Shown piece by piece: positions 44,701-53,793 of a DNA stretch of 64,000 nt. Both the position numbers and the translations under genes were made by a program. Position 1 is the first letter of the stretch. Each line of letters begins with the position of its first letter. The notes beneath the pieces were generated by a model. It made no database searches. It worked only from the letters and a program-made list of their open reading frames with translations, and had not been told where the DNA came from. Origin of the DNA: Xiphydria camelus (lineage: Eukaryota > Arthropoda > Insecta > Hymenoptera > Xiphydriidae); contig OY783193.1 in the NCBI GenBank assembly GCA_963678675.1, forward strand, positions 10,030,822 to 10,094,821, in the 5' to 3' direction.

Positions 44701-46776
44701 CTCCACATTGGCTCTCATATCAGAGACGCGCTTCAGCAAGTGCTTCCGGAAATCGACGTCCGCCAACTTTTGCTCACTCGCAATTTCCTGGTAAAGGTCA
44801 AGGGATATTTCGGCATCGGGATTATCCTGGTTGCGGGAGAAGAGCGTGAAAAGTTCGTCGCTCCTGCGAAGGAGGTCTATAGTGTTGCCTGAATGCGGAT
44901 CCCAGCGGACGTGATCGCGTCTGCGAAAGACGTCCTGGTCCGGACACATCGCGTAGATGATTATCTGAGGCTTTATAGGCCAGATTTCGAAGATTTCGTC
45001 GATCTGCTTAGCGATGTCAGATTCGAAATCGTCACGGAGTATCGGGTTGTCGGTTTCTGATGCGAAGGGATTCGAGGTGAGTTCATACACTTCGGAAATA
45101 CTGGAAGACGGGGCTTCTTCAATAGATGATGTTCGTTCTTCCTCACTTTCTTCGTCTTCGTCGTTTCCTTCTTCCTTTTCTTCTCCCATGAAGTGATCGC
45201 GTCTTCTGCTTCTTATCGACGGCTTTCCTTGAGCTTGGAAAGTCACTCCTATATTTTGCTTCGACTCGTACTTCGGTATATAAATATCAGATTCTCTACG
45301 ATACGAGGAGTAATCCAAATTAGAATCATTAGGAATCAAGGGCAGGCCTTCCACGACGTAGCCTCTGTGTAAGACGTCTATCTCGTTGATTCTGCTTTGA
45401 ACCAGGTTCATGATCACTTCAGAACCGATGCTTCGACCGTCTCGTAGAACCTGCCCAATCCAACGACCCTTTTTCGATTTCTTTTCTATCTCTTCTTTCA
45501 ATAAAACATCCGGAGAGACCAACACGCACTTCCATGAGTCGGCTATCATCTTCGCCAATTTTCTGCCATTCATATCCGGCTTGCCAAAGATTACGAAACA
45601 CGTTGGTGGAGTTTTCAGGTACTTCACACGAGCATCCTCCTCCGAGTAAGGATCTCGTTCGATGAAGGGGTCCAGTGGAGGATCGAAATGAGGACGAATC
45701 TCGTCATAAACTTGACAACTACAGGCGGACTTCGCTAATTCACTTGCCCTGGTGAACGGATTCGTGTCCTCGTTGAAGGGGTAATAGAGATTCGCGCGTG
45801 GACCCCAGTTGAAAAGGGGAGGAGGCCATTCGGCAGCTTTTGCGTGCTGTCGGTAGCCCTTAATGTGTCGGAGGAAGCTCTTCCTCGTGATTATCGACGT
45901 ACTCACGTAGTACTGATCATCGGGCTTTTCCTCGCATTGTTGTTTTACACGTTTCAACGCAGTTTCGCACATAACTTTAGCGACTGAGCACAAACCACGG
46001 ATAATACGGGATGATTATGGACCGCGGGGAAAATGTAAGCAGAGCCCCGAGTCTTGCGCTCGAGAGTATGTTTCCGGATGGCATGACCCGGAACATCACA
46101 AGGTGATGCGCTCCGTAAACAAGTGACTCTCGAAGTGTAGATCGCACGGGATTATTTGCCGTGGGAAAATTGCATGCATATGTATATCGGGTGACGTCGA
46201 TGTACGGCTTTTTAGATCATTTTGGAGAATGCTGTGAGGTCCGCGCTAACTAATTTAAAATTTGGCAAAAATTGGTAGTAATAAATTGGGGTCTACGTAG
46301 ATCTGCATGATGAGAATGCATGGATGAATTATTATACATACGAAAGACGTCAAGAACGAATCGTATAGGTACTATTTTCGCTATATTTAACTTAAATTTC
46401 CTCAAAATCCTATAATTTATACTGTATTGAAGTAACCACACGTCGTTCTTTTCATATCAGTGAGCTAATGCGTGTTCCGATAGAGGTCGATTTATCATTC
46501 GTCGATTATTCAAAAAGTCCAGTTCAAAATCCCATTCACCAGTCCTGACTAAACCACACATAACTAAGTAAGAAAAATTCATGCAAATACTTATTTTCAT
46601 TGGGATCGATGGTGCAGAAAGGGAAGTTCTCAGCAGCAGCCTGACTCTTCGTGAGAACGTTGAAGAAAGTCGATTTGCCCACGTTGGGTATCCCCACTAT
46701 ACCGATCTTCAGATTTGTTCCAATGCGGCCGATTAACGGCTTTCGCTCGGGCTCTTCGACCTTCTTCGGCGGCATT
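29739..46776 (-). CDS. OLA1: Obg-like ATPase 1 (YchF family), ten coding exons
   Basis: Cytosolic P-loop ATPase of the Obg/YchF family that associates with translation and stress responses. Coding exons in order (high to low): 46775-46591, 39322-39259, 37792-37665, 36101-35926, 32957-32880, 32737-32640, 31544-31404, 30253-30157, 30065-29943, 29849-29739. Motifs: G1 GIPNVGKST, switch-region [20 protein letters not shown], the ATP-specific NLSEKD in place of the GTPase NKxD, and a C-terminal TGS domain ([30 protein letters not shown]). The tail is KDAKKK. Exon total is 1201 nt, one more than a multiple of three. Every junction is in phase except exon 1 to exon 2. An acceptor TTTCAG directly before AATG (46776) shows an upstream non-coding exon. 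The AK9 gene lies in the first coding intron. Confidence 0.92.
30254..31403 (-). other. OLA1 intron
   Basis: No repeat copy or gene recognised. Plus-strand frames at 30282-30794 and elsewhere are unsupported. Confidence 0.45.
31545..32639 (-). other. OLA1 intron
   Basis: AT-rich in the middle; nothing recognisable. Donor CGGTGAGC-type and acceptor TTTCAG are clear. Confidence 0.45.
32958..35925 (-). other. OLA1 intron (3.0 kb)
   Basis: No gene, RNA gene or repeat copy recognised; several overlapping plus- and minus-strand frames near 34000-34750 are low-complexity or mutually complementary. Confidence 0.45.
36102..37664 (-). other. OLA1 intron
   Basis: Nothing recognised beyond its splice sites. 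Confidence 0.4.
37793..39258 (-). other. OLA1 intron with MITE D2
   Basis: Contains MITE D2 (37969-38238). An open plus-strand frame at 38342-38677 has no recognised domain and is not supported. Confidence 0.45.
37969..38238. repeat. MITE family D, long copy
   Basis: Left TACAGAAAAAAATGATTTTG, right CAAAATAATTTTTTTCTCGTG. Inner palindromic segments include GTCGTGACAAAAATATTATC with its counterpart GATGATATTTTTGTCATGAC, and TGTCCAATA with TATTGGACA. Confidence 0.75.
39496..39757. mobile_element. MITE family A, copy 2, just downstream of AK9
   Basis: Termini CTTGTGAGAGAAAACGTCTA and TAGACC-like CTTTTCTCTGAGTG, flanked by TA (39494-39495, 39758-39759). The interior GATAGAAAAATTTATTTGAG matches copy 1. 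It ends 59 bases past the AK9 stop codon and contains a minus-strand AATAAA (39675-39680). Confidence 0.8.
39817..45972 (-). CDS. AK9: Adenylate kinase 9-like, multidomain, single exon
   Basis: Large nucleoside mono/diphosphate kinase of the AK9 type, 2051 residues from the first ATG (45972). A frame start at 45993 would need TTG. Four kinase-like modules carry P-loops at about 130-138 (GKPDMNGRK, degenerate, catalytic Lys displaced), 597-604 (GPKYCGKS), 1072-1079 (GPPGSGKT) and 1530-1537 (GPPKCGKS). Modules 3 and 4 keep the DGFP nucleotide-site motif (about 1186 and 1610). Between and after them are YHS-like repeats at about 536-582, 1008-1054, 1460-1513, 1751-1800 and 1825-1887 (pattern CP...Y-FLSS-E---FL--P--YL). 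Long acidic and coiled stretches (about 265-290, 980-1000, 1235-1300) link modules. The C-terminus is basic. Vertebrate AK9 is of similar length (about 1,900 residues). The gene has no intron and is nested in OLA1 intron 1. Confidence 0.9.
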   Translation of the reverse strand: MCETALKRVKQQCEEKPDDQYYVSTSIITRKSFLRHIKGYRQHAKAAEWPPPLFNWGPRANLYYPFNEDTNPFTRASELAKSACSCQVYDEIRPHFDPPLDPFIERDPYSEEDARVKYLKTPPTCFVIFGKPDMNGRKLAKMIADSWKCVLVSPDVLLKEEIEKKSKKGRWIGQVLRDGRSIGSEVIMNLVQSRINEIDVLHRGYVVEGLPLIPNDSNLDYSSYRRESDIYIPKYESKQNIGVTFQAQGKPSIRSRRRDHFMGEEKEEGNDEDEESEEERTSSIEEAPSSSISEVYELTSNPFASETDNPILRDDFESDIAKQIDEIFEIWPIKPQIIIYAMCPDQDVFRRRDHVRWDPHSGNTIDLLRRSDELFTLFSRNQDNPDAEISLDLYQEIASEQKLADVDFRKHLLKRVSDMRANVEVQCNTYERYALPCIEKRVLLHNPQHVIRVDTRTSATQMFQIVGVRLRTLPLPRVILPLKMSEEVEEIEGGEETAETVIEEFQGKTPEEAFEELSERGVVSHRFRWRLSQWQYHCPVALARGRTVEGRADFAVRFTSEIFFLSSQEAMETFLLNPRPFLLPPNPRPSCKVAIFGPKYCGKSQLSNELADALGGIVIDVQALEKTLIEERIEANVAAAVLEIVEDVILELGKRLMKEWEEREASRVAALEAWYQEVRPVAIRLIDIIAEKYEQGEAFPANPEELEKVRKELQVHELGFLESNENSRKRIERDNEVLREFAPDHLRLKEPPVRQLTAHDPEVATILDERVKYLYDEPIEISKKDRAEMLIRNIAMIPDIPGDFGIVREGGWVLDDMYADPEVWRMIAKAGIVPYDVIVIREKNPYKKLIEKWRRHNIIGEGTEYKEGDENNIAQEDQEEDGGVLKIRSKETEESYILDIKRFEVDWQTFQETLFENEQEAIDCDLSTDEDLLKKVLKHIKDRYRHPAILMTDEERDKEAENIVTEGSTAREGTVAEEEEEEDKRTKNSRGDEMENHDNRRLGDTGPYCPLALRRYGVLWKGKDEFSAIFQNKIYLLSSEEALYDFISDPYKVLPLKSPLEVIPPFRLSIVGPPGSGKTTVSAKISKECGLAQVDFFIRLDKYMKMRGFPSIGSKHEIFAGLAEEEVEIELPEDPEDQRYDIDKVTIRSFIRKYLKEGGTLPKKMLKECHLNFFRAPYDEGGVIFDGFPTCPEDVTAALENFAVPEIILELRCSLEKVQERLVPKLFQAWKEKQEIIKVKEEERYIIELETFENNKKKWIEKKARQRRRERRANLSIAEKEMEEFEEADEMEDGEFPFSDPPRASDTAVIQTVPAPALVVSKDSVDSKLIDPNENQAAVDLIELEQAWYEEFAEPVKFDDWEDPQDARERISREVEEFYEEASQNLASARTVLEDDSSIPWIEVDAEVDVSLVFFKILRLLDPYIFRNSSALERTYPIDLETAERLLDCGYYFLSSFGRYCPVQLYEKKNPFQMFLSMEAQQQVYPVLHRQYVYFLTGKEYLEKFTKHPLKYLDQDSCSPLIPARVSIIGPPKCGKSTLAERFARTYGMKVITRGQALRHTLKNFSWSELARLTDAHLRGGHVAMEESIARAVELFSIDPRSSSQGYVLDGFPANQAEAEELAFLAIQPMIILDLKADLDFCLECLATEAEQIKKPPSFSSSYLTHQYLEWCKDAQQFRYWLKRFSQNVFDVDATTRKWCVWTRADEEVRRRFSRIKKYFREAAYDKVHRLSYLCVSPYEFREKQSHFESFCPVCFTRDGSMNFSGAPPDQHGMVQYREYFYWVCPSHLELFCEKPLEYLPPLNNARLPEDRPRIIEESFDVEHACWAKRLRVGGFCLVTYVENLPKRKLIRGENNLAVMYLDKLYLFCSEECRREFMRRTSRYSTVEIHFQQCLQPIEIKTLPNLGFLEQTVATLIVRAVNSVGVLRPKLPGMSASIAAAVYVGAYLKVHHVSCDLKEVAIYEEVMRRIEGRCQIVDVATRSFKRKINPQVTVPPRNARKSSLEAMERKTGRTKGAKNNSVIKFRRTSPTQIFDRGESRRTTTAHEGFLI
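45973..46590 (-). other. AK9 upstream region within OLA1 intron 1
   Basis: The AK9 promoter should be in this 618-base interval. No TATA box is obvious on the minus strand immediately upstream of the ATG; nothing else recognised. Confidence 0.4.
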
Positions 46777-49700
46777 CTGAAACAAATTCATACGTCTCTA
46801 AAAAAATGTCACGCGAGAAAAAATACGCGGACCTAAAATCTCCTCGATCAATTTCCTATGACATAAACTATTATAATAAAAAAAATGTAGTTTAATTAAT
46901 CAAATGTTATTAATCGTCTTTCCTCTCATTATCTTAAATATTTTTGGAAATAATTTTCTTGTATACAAAATAGTTTATATCTTATAATTGAGATATCAAC
47001 TTAAAACCGTTCTTTCCGTAATCAGCGCGAAAAAAATAAGTAAAATAGAATCGTCGAACGATCGATTTCGGAGAAATCGATTTCTTGTAAAATATCATGG
47101 GATACATCGATCAAGGTAATGGTTATCATTCAACTGATTAGGTATTTCTTTGAATTCAACATTTTTTTCTAATTGATTGTCCCCAATTTGTATCCTCTAA
47201 CTATATATACCTAAATAGTTCACTTTACTAAACATTTGTTTGACAGCCGATGACTACAATATTTTACCGGATCAATGAAACTCAATCTTTTTTATTAATG
47301 CAGTATTAAGAATTTCACTGAGAATATTCATACTCTAAATATTCATATGCATATCCATGCTTATAAAAGCGAGGCACCTTACAAGCAGTGCACCCCACGA
47401 GTCGCTTTGAATATGCAAGCGATAAAAGAAATTAACGGGCATTAATTGTGATCGACACGATTCGGTTCGAGTCTCGCCGGACTACGGCATCGGTTACGAG
47501 TACCGCGCGGCACGTCGGCGTCGCCTCGTCATTACCGCCAATTGACTTCATCGTTTCCGCGGAGCGGCCCGATTAGAGCTATCGCCCGGAGGCCGCAGCG
47601 GCGGCGATCGCCCCTACCGACATGCACTCCTGGTTTGCACGGATGGAAATGAAAATGATCCTTGTCTCCGCCACGCCCCGATCCCTCCCTCGCCCATAAT
47701 CCTTAAGTCCCGGTTCACCCGCGCGCCCTTCGCCGCCTCCCCCCGTGCATACGTGAACTGCCCCCGGCGCAACAGTGCTCGCGGTGACTAATTATATTAA
47801 TGCGGACGGCATCAACCGATTGCTGTGTTTACGCGAGATTGCCCTTGGTACCAACCGCGCGCGGTCCACGGTATCAAACGATAAAACGGAGAGAAAGAGA
47901 GAGCGAGTGAGAGAAAGGAAGCGGCGAATAGAGGGTGGCAGGGGGGAGGGAGAAATCGGGGGAGGAATATGGCGGGTATAGGACCCCGATTACTGGGCAG
48001 CACGACCGCGAATCACCGGCATCACGCCGAGAATCCGCAACCGCGCCTCAGGCCGCCAATCCGCCACCGTCTTCTGCGGTTCATCTTTTCTCCTCTCGCT
48101 CCGCACGCGGCTGTAAGCTCGACTGTGTTCGTTTTAGCGTCGATCTGACCACGACGAAAACAACGACGTTGAAGCTCTTTATTTTTCCGCGATCCGAAGG
48201 AAATTCGCAAATTACAATAATGGCCACCGTGCCGCCCGCGACGCTACTTGGAGGCCGGTCTTCGGTTGACGGTGTACATAATGTACTTCGGATCTTTCTC
48301 TTTTTCTTTCCATTTTACCTCTCCTCGCGCCTTCGCAGGCGCTGGTCGTCAACAACATCTCGCGATGACGCGAGAATCGTTTTTTGCCGGAATCAATAAA
48401 TGTACTGTCGAGAAGCAGGGCTATCATTTACTCGACACGATGGAAAACGTTGGTCGATACGTGGGTGAGCCGACGAGAGTGTATAATGTTTGGATGATTA
48501 TGGGGGATGGGAGGTGGAGTAGGAAGTGTATTACGAGTATATACGTAGTCGTTACTTAAAACGTTCGAATATTAACAGGTGTAAATCGGGATTTTCTCTA
48601 TGGTGAACAACAATTCTAGATTAAATAAAATGTACTTCTATTAAATTAAGGTTTTAAATGATCAGTTGATATGAAATTATTCTTTAACTGGAGTATGATT
48701 AGAAGTTATTCTATATAAATTTATTCACGTGCAGAATTCATAATCCTGGCAATATAAATCGAAGCTCACGCGGACAATGCGGAAGGAGTTCAACTACGCG
48801 CGGGTCAGACACGAGGATTGCGTAACTAGCCCATAGCTCCTTATTGCAGTGGAGCATTAAAATTCACTCAAGCGTATCATAGAAAGGAACGCGGAAGTGT
48901 AAAACAAGAGCCTTACACTCCTACTTCTCCATCTTTGGCATTGCCACGACAATTTCGCAATATTTTTGAGTAGAAGAAAGAAAATACTATACGAGTTCGG
49001 AGGAGTGTTAATCACGAATCAAAGTTCAAAAGAATGAAAAAGCCTCGAACGCAGACGGCCTGGGGTCGTTTCAACGCGCTCCCATCTAACGACTAACTCA
49101 AGAACTACCAGATAACCTTCCGCGATTCACCGCAGTGCATCTCACAACCTAACCTCAACCTCCGATGCACTGCTTCACGCAACGGTATAACGCTCCCTAC
49201 TCACATCACCGAGAATCCTGTCGTTCCAGCACCTGCTAAGCTACAGCTAATTTCGTAAGTTTATTAATAGATCTGCTCCGCATGCAGCAGCTCGATGGGC
49301 ACTCCGAAACACCGTTCTGAACACGCGCGTTTTCCGAGCCGTTTCGCGAAGCACACACGGCGCCGCGAATATTCACGAGCACTCGAGAGGATCGCGCAAA
49401 TTGCAAAACAAAATTCAAACACGTCAGATACCTGCTGAATAAAACTCGCACAGCCGGCTTTTACGAATGTGTACGTGATAAACGCTCGCGCACGACGTGA
49501 TGGTGCGACGACGAGAGGAATACGACGGGCGGTGACGTCACGCGGACTGCCGGCCTCTCACTTGGAAACGGGCAACTGCTTTATCGACCGCGAGGAACGC
49601 AGACGCTGCTGCAGAGCAAGAAAAGAATTGTAGGAAAACTCTAAATTCGCTAAATATAAAGATTAGATGAAACGTCTCAGATGAATTTTATAATATTGAG

Positions 49701-49852
49701 GCTCAAGCTAGTAGATAGAAATGTATGCGTCTATAAATAGGAGCTAATAGCAATACCATTCCAAAGATTGCATGCACTTGCTACCAGGCAACCCGTTATG
49801 CACGATTGCATTTTTTCATCGGATGTATAGGCGTGCTCCCGGGTCAACTCTA
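46777..49852. other. Upstream of OLA1 coding exons; no gene recognised
   Basis: Must contain the OLA1 5' non-coding exon and promoter, not pinpointed. A weak R-repeat copy lies at about 47018-47100. GC-rich at 47500-48150, AT-rich elsewhere. Several ORFs of under 160 codons have no recognised domain. Confidence 0.4.
47362..47369 (+). promoter_or_regulatory. Candidate TATA box (TATAAAAG)
   Basis: TATAAAAG on the plus strand with a GCAGTG initiator-like sequence 25 bases downstream (A at 47387). No downstream plus-strand gene was recognised, so this is only a motif match. Confidence 0.2.
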
Positions 49853-50073
49853 TTGATAAAAAAAAATTATATATTCAATTAATCTGCGTTTACGGGTGAA
49901 GGAATATAGATTTAATTGCTCCGACTAATATATTTAATTACAACGATTAACGACTATTTGAAGGAAATAGGGTGTAGTCCATTCGAGTCAATTATTGATC
50001 CATGTAACTTGATCTACATTCTCTCACCCGTAGCTGTCGATTTAGTCAAATTTACTACATTTCTCTCTTAGTA
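49853..50073. mobile_element. MITE family F, copy 1 (uninterrupted)
   Basis: 221 bp, ends TTGATAAAAAAAAATTA and TTTCTCTCTTAGTA, flanked by TA (49851-49852, 50074-50075). The interior in reverse orientation reads CTTCAAATAGTCGTTAATCG, the intact form of a site disrupted in copy 2. Confidence 0.8.
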
Positions 50074-51489
50074 TACATACAATAGTCATGCGGATGACAA
50101 TAGTCATCCATACGCGATGTGATTTCTGAAACCAAATGAGTAAATATAAGTTGAAAGTTCCCGATTGTCAAATAAAGAAGTTTACATTCGATTTACGTTC
50201 TGCTATTATTTATTAAGAGATTCCTAAGATTTAATAATAAAACGGTAAATATATTTTACATAATTTTTCATTCCTTAATCCTTATTTAAATGTGACTGAC
50301 TAGTGTGAGTGACCACTGCTGTTTCGTTACAGAGCGCGACCACTGTTGAGTTAAAATGTAACGAGATCGTTTACGTTAATAAGCAAGCGCGCCACGCTTC
50401 GTGTGTCTCGGATGCTTGCAGCAGATATAAAGCGCCGTAAAAGCATTGCCCGCGGTAATGATTTCAAATCTACCCGTGCCTTATAAATGTTATCGCCGTG
50501 TTACGGAGTGACAACAGAAAGGGTTGGAAAAGGGGACGGCCGTCGCGATCGTGTCAGACCGTATCGCTGGGCTCTGTACCTGGGCTCGTATCCTGTGCAG
50601 GATGACGAGAGATTATGTTTATGAAGTGTTGCTGCGCGTCACGACTACAAGCCATATCGTGGCGACCTGTCATTACAAACTACACACGACATGATACCTT
50701 CGCGTTGTATGAATACGTTATGCCTGCGACCAAATACGGAGCCCCGTCATGCTTGTGTCAATGTAATGCGTTTGGATTTACATGGCCGAGCGAGAGGACG
50801 CGGCGGTGTAGAACGCGTACGATTCGAAGGAACACGATTTATAGCGGTGATCGGAGCCGATACCGATCGATCCTTCACCTCGAGTCGGATTGGTGGTGTC
50901 GTAAAAAATTGAACAATTTTTATTTTCTGCCGCAGTGGAATGGCTATAGTTTATTCGATCACAGAAGCGCGATTCTGATAACGATTACGTCACTTTCTGT
51001 AGAGTTTTTGTTCACATGACGAATGATTAACGAATCGAGACGATGTTTAGGTTTGGTGTGGCTAGTTACGTCGATATGTGACGTCCCGCAGGGTTTTCGT
51101 GTTTTCCCGAAATAACTTCGCGAATTGAAACAACCCTTCCAACCCTGCCATAGAGGGAGAGAGATCGAGCGAGAACTAGAGGGAGAGAGAGAAGCAATCA
51201 AATCCAGTTGATTGCGCCGTGTTCTGAGAAACCGTAAACACGCGCCCTCCGCGCGCAAGAAATCAAAGGGGCCTAGGTACCCAAAAGTACCTATGGCGCG
51301 CCCGTTACATGTCACGCAGCTACTCCTGAAACACGCTTTCCGCGCGCGTTCCCTTTAGTCGATGGAAAAGCGCAATGGCAAAATCCGGAATTGCATTCCT
51401 TCTTTAATTAAATACATACATTATTGTAATCACGAATCACGAATTGCGATCGTACATTATCAGTAGAAAAAAGAATTGAGTATAATGAG
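50074..51489. other. Non-coding stretch
   Basis: No gene or repeat copy recognised. Confidence 0.35.
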
Positions 51490-52190
51490 ATATACAGACT
51501 GGACCAGAAATGCTATCCTACACAAGTAGATTGAAATAAAAATAGGAAGGAATCATTAGATAGGATTGGCACGTTTCAGAAAATTAGAGGAGGGATGTAA
51601 GTTTTTGAGCGAGCATCGGTAGCAGCGATAAGAAATGTGATTCAGCCCCTTCAGATGGTAAGTCTGAGAAAAGAGTGCAATGTAAATTCTAAGTGGATCA
51701 AAATTATTTGTATCGAAGTGGCTTCAGGAGTTTCGGAATTTTTGTCCACTTTTTTGCCAAAGGGGGATCACCCCTGCTCGGGGGATAAGGATAGAATTTT
51801 TTAATTATTTTTTTCGAAATCAGCGTTGTCGATTCATATTAAAGTCGAGGTTTCGAATTATCATTAATTTTTTATGCAATAATTTGATACAGCATACAAT
51901 TACGAATTTGTAATAGTTATCAGCGGTATCAGTATGATCGAAAACCCTTGAAGTGACTTCGATACATAATATCAAACAATTTTCATCCGCTCAGAATTTA
52001 ATTGTAATTCCATAAAGCCGGACCTCATTTCTCAAACTTACCACTTAAAATGGCTAAATCACATTTTTTTATCGCTGCTACCGATGCTTACTCAAAAACT
52101 TACATCTTTCCTCTAATTTTCCGAAACATGTCAATCGTGTCTAATGATTCCTTCCTATTTTTATTTCAATCTACCGATCCAGTCTGTATA
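51490..52190. repeat. Large foldback element S, about 700 bp
   Basis: Arms of about 240-270 bp (51490-51760 and 51925-52190) are inverted copies: TATACAGACTGGA, AGATTGAAATAAAAATAGGA, AGGAATCATTAGA, AGGATGTAAGTTTTTGAG-like and GCATCGGTAGCAGCGATAA each recur in complement. The central 160 bases are unique and AT-rich. Ends in TATACAGACTGGA. Confidence 0.8.
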
Positions 52191-53201
52191 CATACTCATG
52201 ATGGCTTTCCACTATCGAGAAGAAAAATAAAGTAAATTCGAATCACCCCCGCCCTTCGATCCGGACAAGACCACCGACGCGCCTAATTTGGAATTCCCGT
52301 CTGGAGCTCTCCATAGCTACACGATACACCCATATGAAGCGGGATTACACAGATGTACATAATTCTGAATGTGCTCGTCCGCTCGCGCGAGAGAAAGTGT
52401 TCCGCTCCGAATTCGAGGGGGCCGCGCGATTATCCGAGTCGTAATTTGACGTGTGGGAACGCACATCGCGATGTGGGCTCCGACCTCATAATTCGAGGGA
52501 TAATATTAAAATTGCCGCGGAATGAAATAAAAGAATGAGAGAACGCGCCCGCGTCTGCGTCGTTGGCGCCGAGGGACGAGGGCGCGGCGCTGTACGCGCC
52601 ACCAGGCGCGGGATACCTCTCTATATGTATATACTCGAGACGCATACGAATCCCATACGGAGAAATTCATCTCGCCGATAAAACCTCGCGCGTCTCTACG
52701 TGCCGCGTCGGAAAGGCATCGTACGCACGTCCCCCCCCCCCCCCCCGCGCAATGCGGTTACGCGACTTCGAGTCGAAAGTCGCCGAGCGCCTCGCGACTC
52801 TCGACCATCCGCCGGACGATACTTTGGCGCGAGAGCGTTCGCGTAGGTATAGCCTCGTACGTGTGGTCGAATGAAATTGAATAATTTCTACATGCGTAAA
52901 TGCATAATTATCCGTTCCCCACTCCGTCTTTAGCCTGTGTGCCTGTGGTTTACGTCTATTACTTCCACTCAACGTGTGCGGGTACGATTTACTGAGCGAT
53001 CCGCGGTGCACTGCAGTTTGCCGCGTTATACGGCGAACCGTAAAACTGGGGCTGTTTCCTCGCTAGTCGGGGGTGACTTTGTCGTGCGGTATTATTTCGA
53101 ACGCTCTCTGCGCCTAGCAATGGAGAGATAAATATTGGCCATATCGATGGATCTTCTTCTGTTTAATTTTCTATTTTACAATTTCCACGCGCGACACGCT
53201 A
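52191..53201. other. Non-coding stretch
   Basis: CpG-rich at 52540-52860 with a 16-base C run (52731-52746). No gene recognised. Confidence 0.35.
52731..52746. repeat. Poly(C) run of 16
   Basis: Homopolymer; its length in the assembly is unreliable. Confidence 0.95.
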
Positions 53202-53328
53202 TATGGAAAAAAGTTTATGGTAAACACACTCCCATAATCCATGTGGTAAGATTGAATTATTGCGGTATATGATGTTCGATGGTATAAATATGTCGATATT
53301 TACCGTAAGTAGAACAGGTATGAAAATA

Positions 53329-53685
53329 CAACGAGAAAAGAATACAGTAGATTTGACTAAATTGGCAATTACGCGTGGGGAAATGTAGATTTAATTACTT
53401 GGACTAATCATTGGCTTGAGTGGACTACAGCCTATTCAAATACACAGATAGAAGATGGAACTTCACTAAACGTATGTCAATTATTGTCATACAGTAAAGC
53501 AACGAACGCAATACTTTCCCCAGAATGTCAAATCTATTATTTAGTATAACAGTGATTAATATACTCTTTTCTCCGCGTAGTCGTTAATCGCTGTAACAAA
53601 ATTTATTAGTTGAAGCAACTAATTCCGCATTCTCCCACCCACGAAAGTCGATTTAATTGAAAATGTACCATTTTTTTTCTCAGTG
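53329..53685. mobile_element. MITE family F, copy 2, nested in E
   Basis: Termini CAACGAGAAAAG and TTTTTTCTCAGTG with TA duplications (53327-53328, 53686-53687). The interior matches F copy 1 in reverse orientation except for an inserted G element. Confidence 0.85.
53443..53577. mobile_element. MITE family G, copy nested in F
   Basis: 135 bp, CACAGATAGAAG...CTTTTCTCCGCG between TA dinucleotides. Interior GTCAATTATTGTCATACAGT and AAATCTATTATTTAGTATAA match the copy at about 63024-63280. F copy 1 gives the empty site TTCAAATAGTCGTTAATCG. Confidence 0.88.
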
Positions 53686-53793
53686 TACTTATGGTAAATA
53701 TCGACATATTCATAGCACTGAACGTCATATACCGCAATAATTAAATCTTACCACATGAATTGCAGGACTGGCTACCACAAACTTTTCTTCGTG

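Larger units (their letters stand above)
53202..53793. mobile_element. MITE family E, copy 1, containing nested F and G
   Basis: Outer ends TATGGAAAAAAGTTTATGG and CACAAACTTTTCTTCGTG with TA on both sides. Arms TGGTAAGATTGAATTATTGC and their complement match the compact copy at 63333-63532. The palindrome centre is split by family F. Confidence 0.85.

Noticed and set aside
40445..45649. Many 60-130-codon plus-strand frames within AK9
   Set aside because: Complementary shadows of the AK9 coding strand.
45973..45993. Seven extra N-terminal residues on AK9
   Set aside because: They need a TTG start; the first ATG is at 45972.
47461..47480. GGTTCGAGTCTCGCC resembling a tRNA T-arm
   Set aside because: The T-stem does not pair and no acceptor stem, D-arm or anticodon arm could be placed around it.
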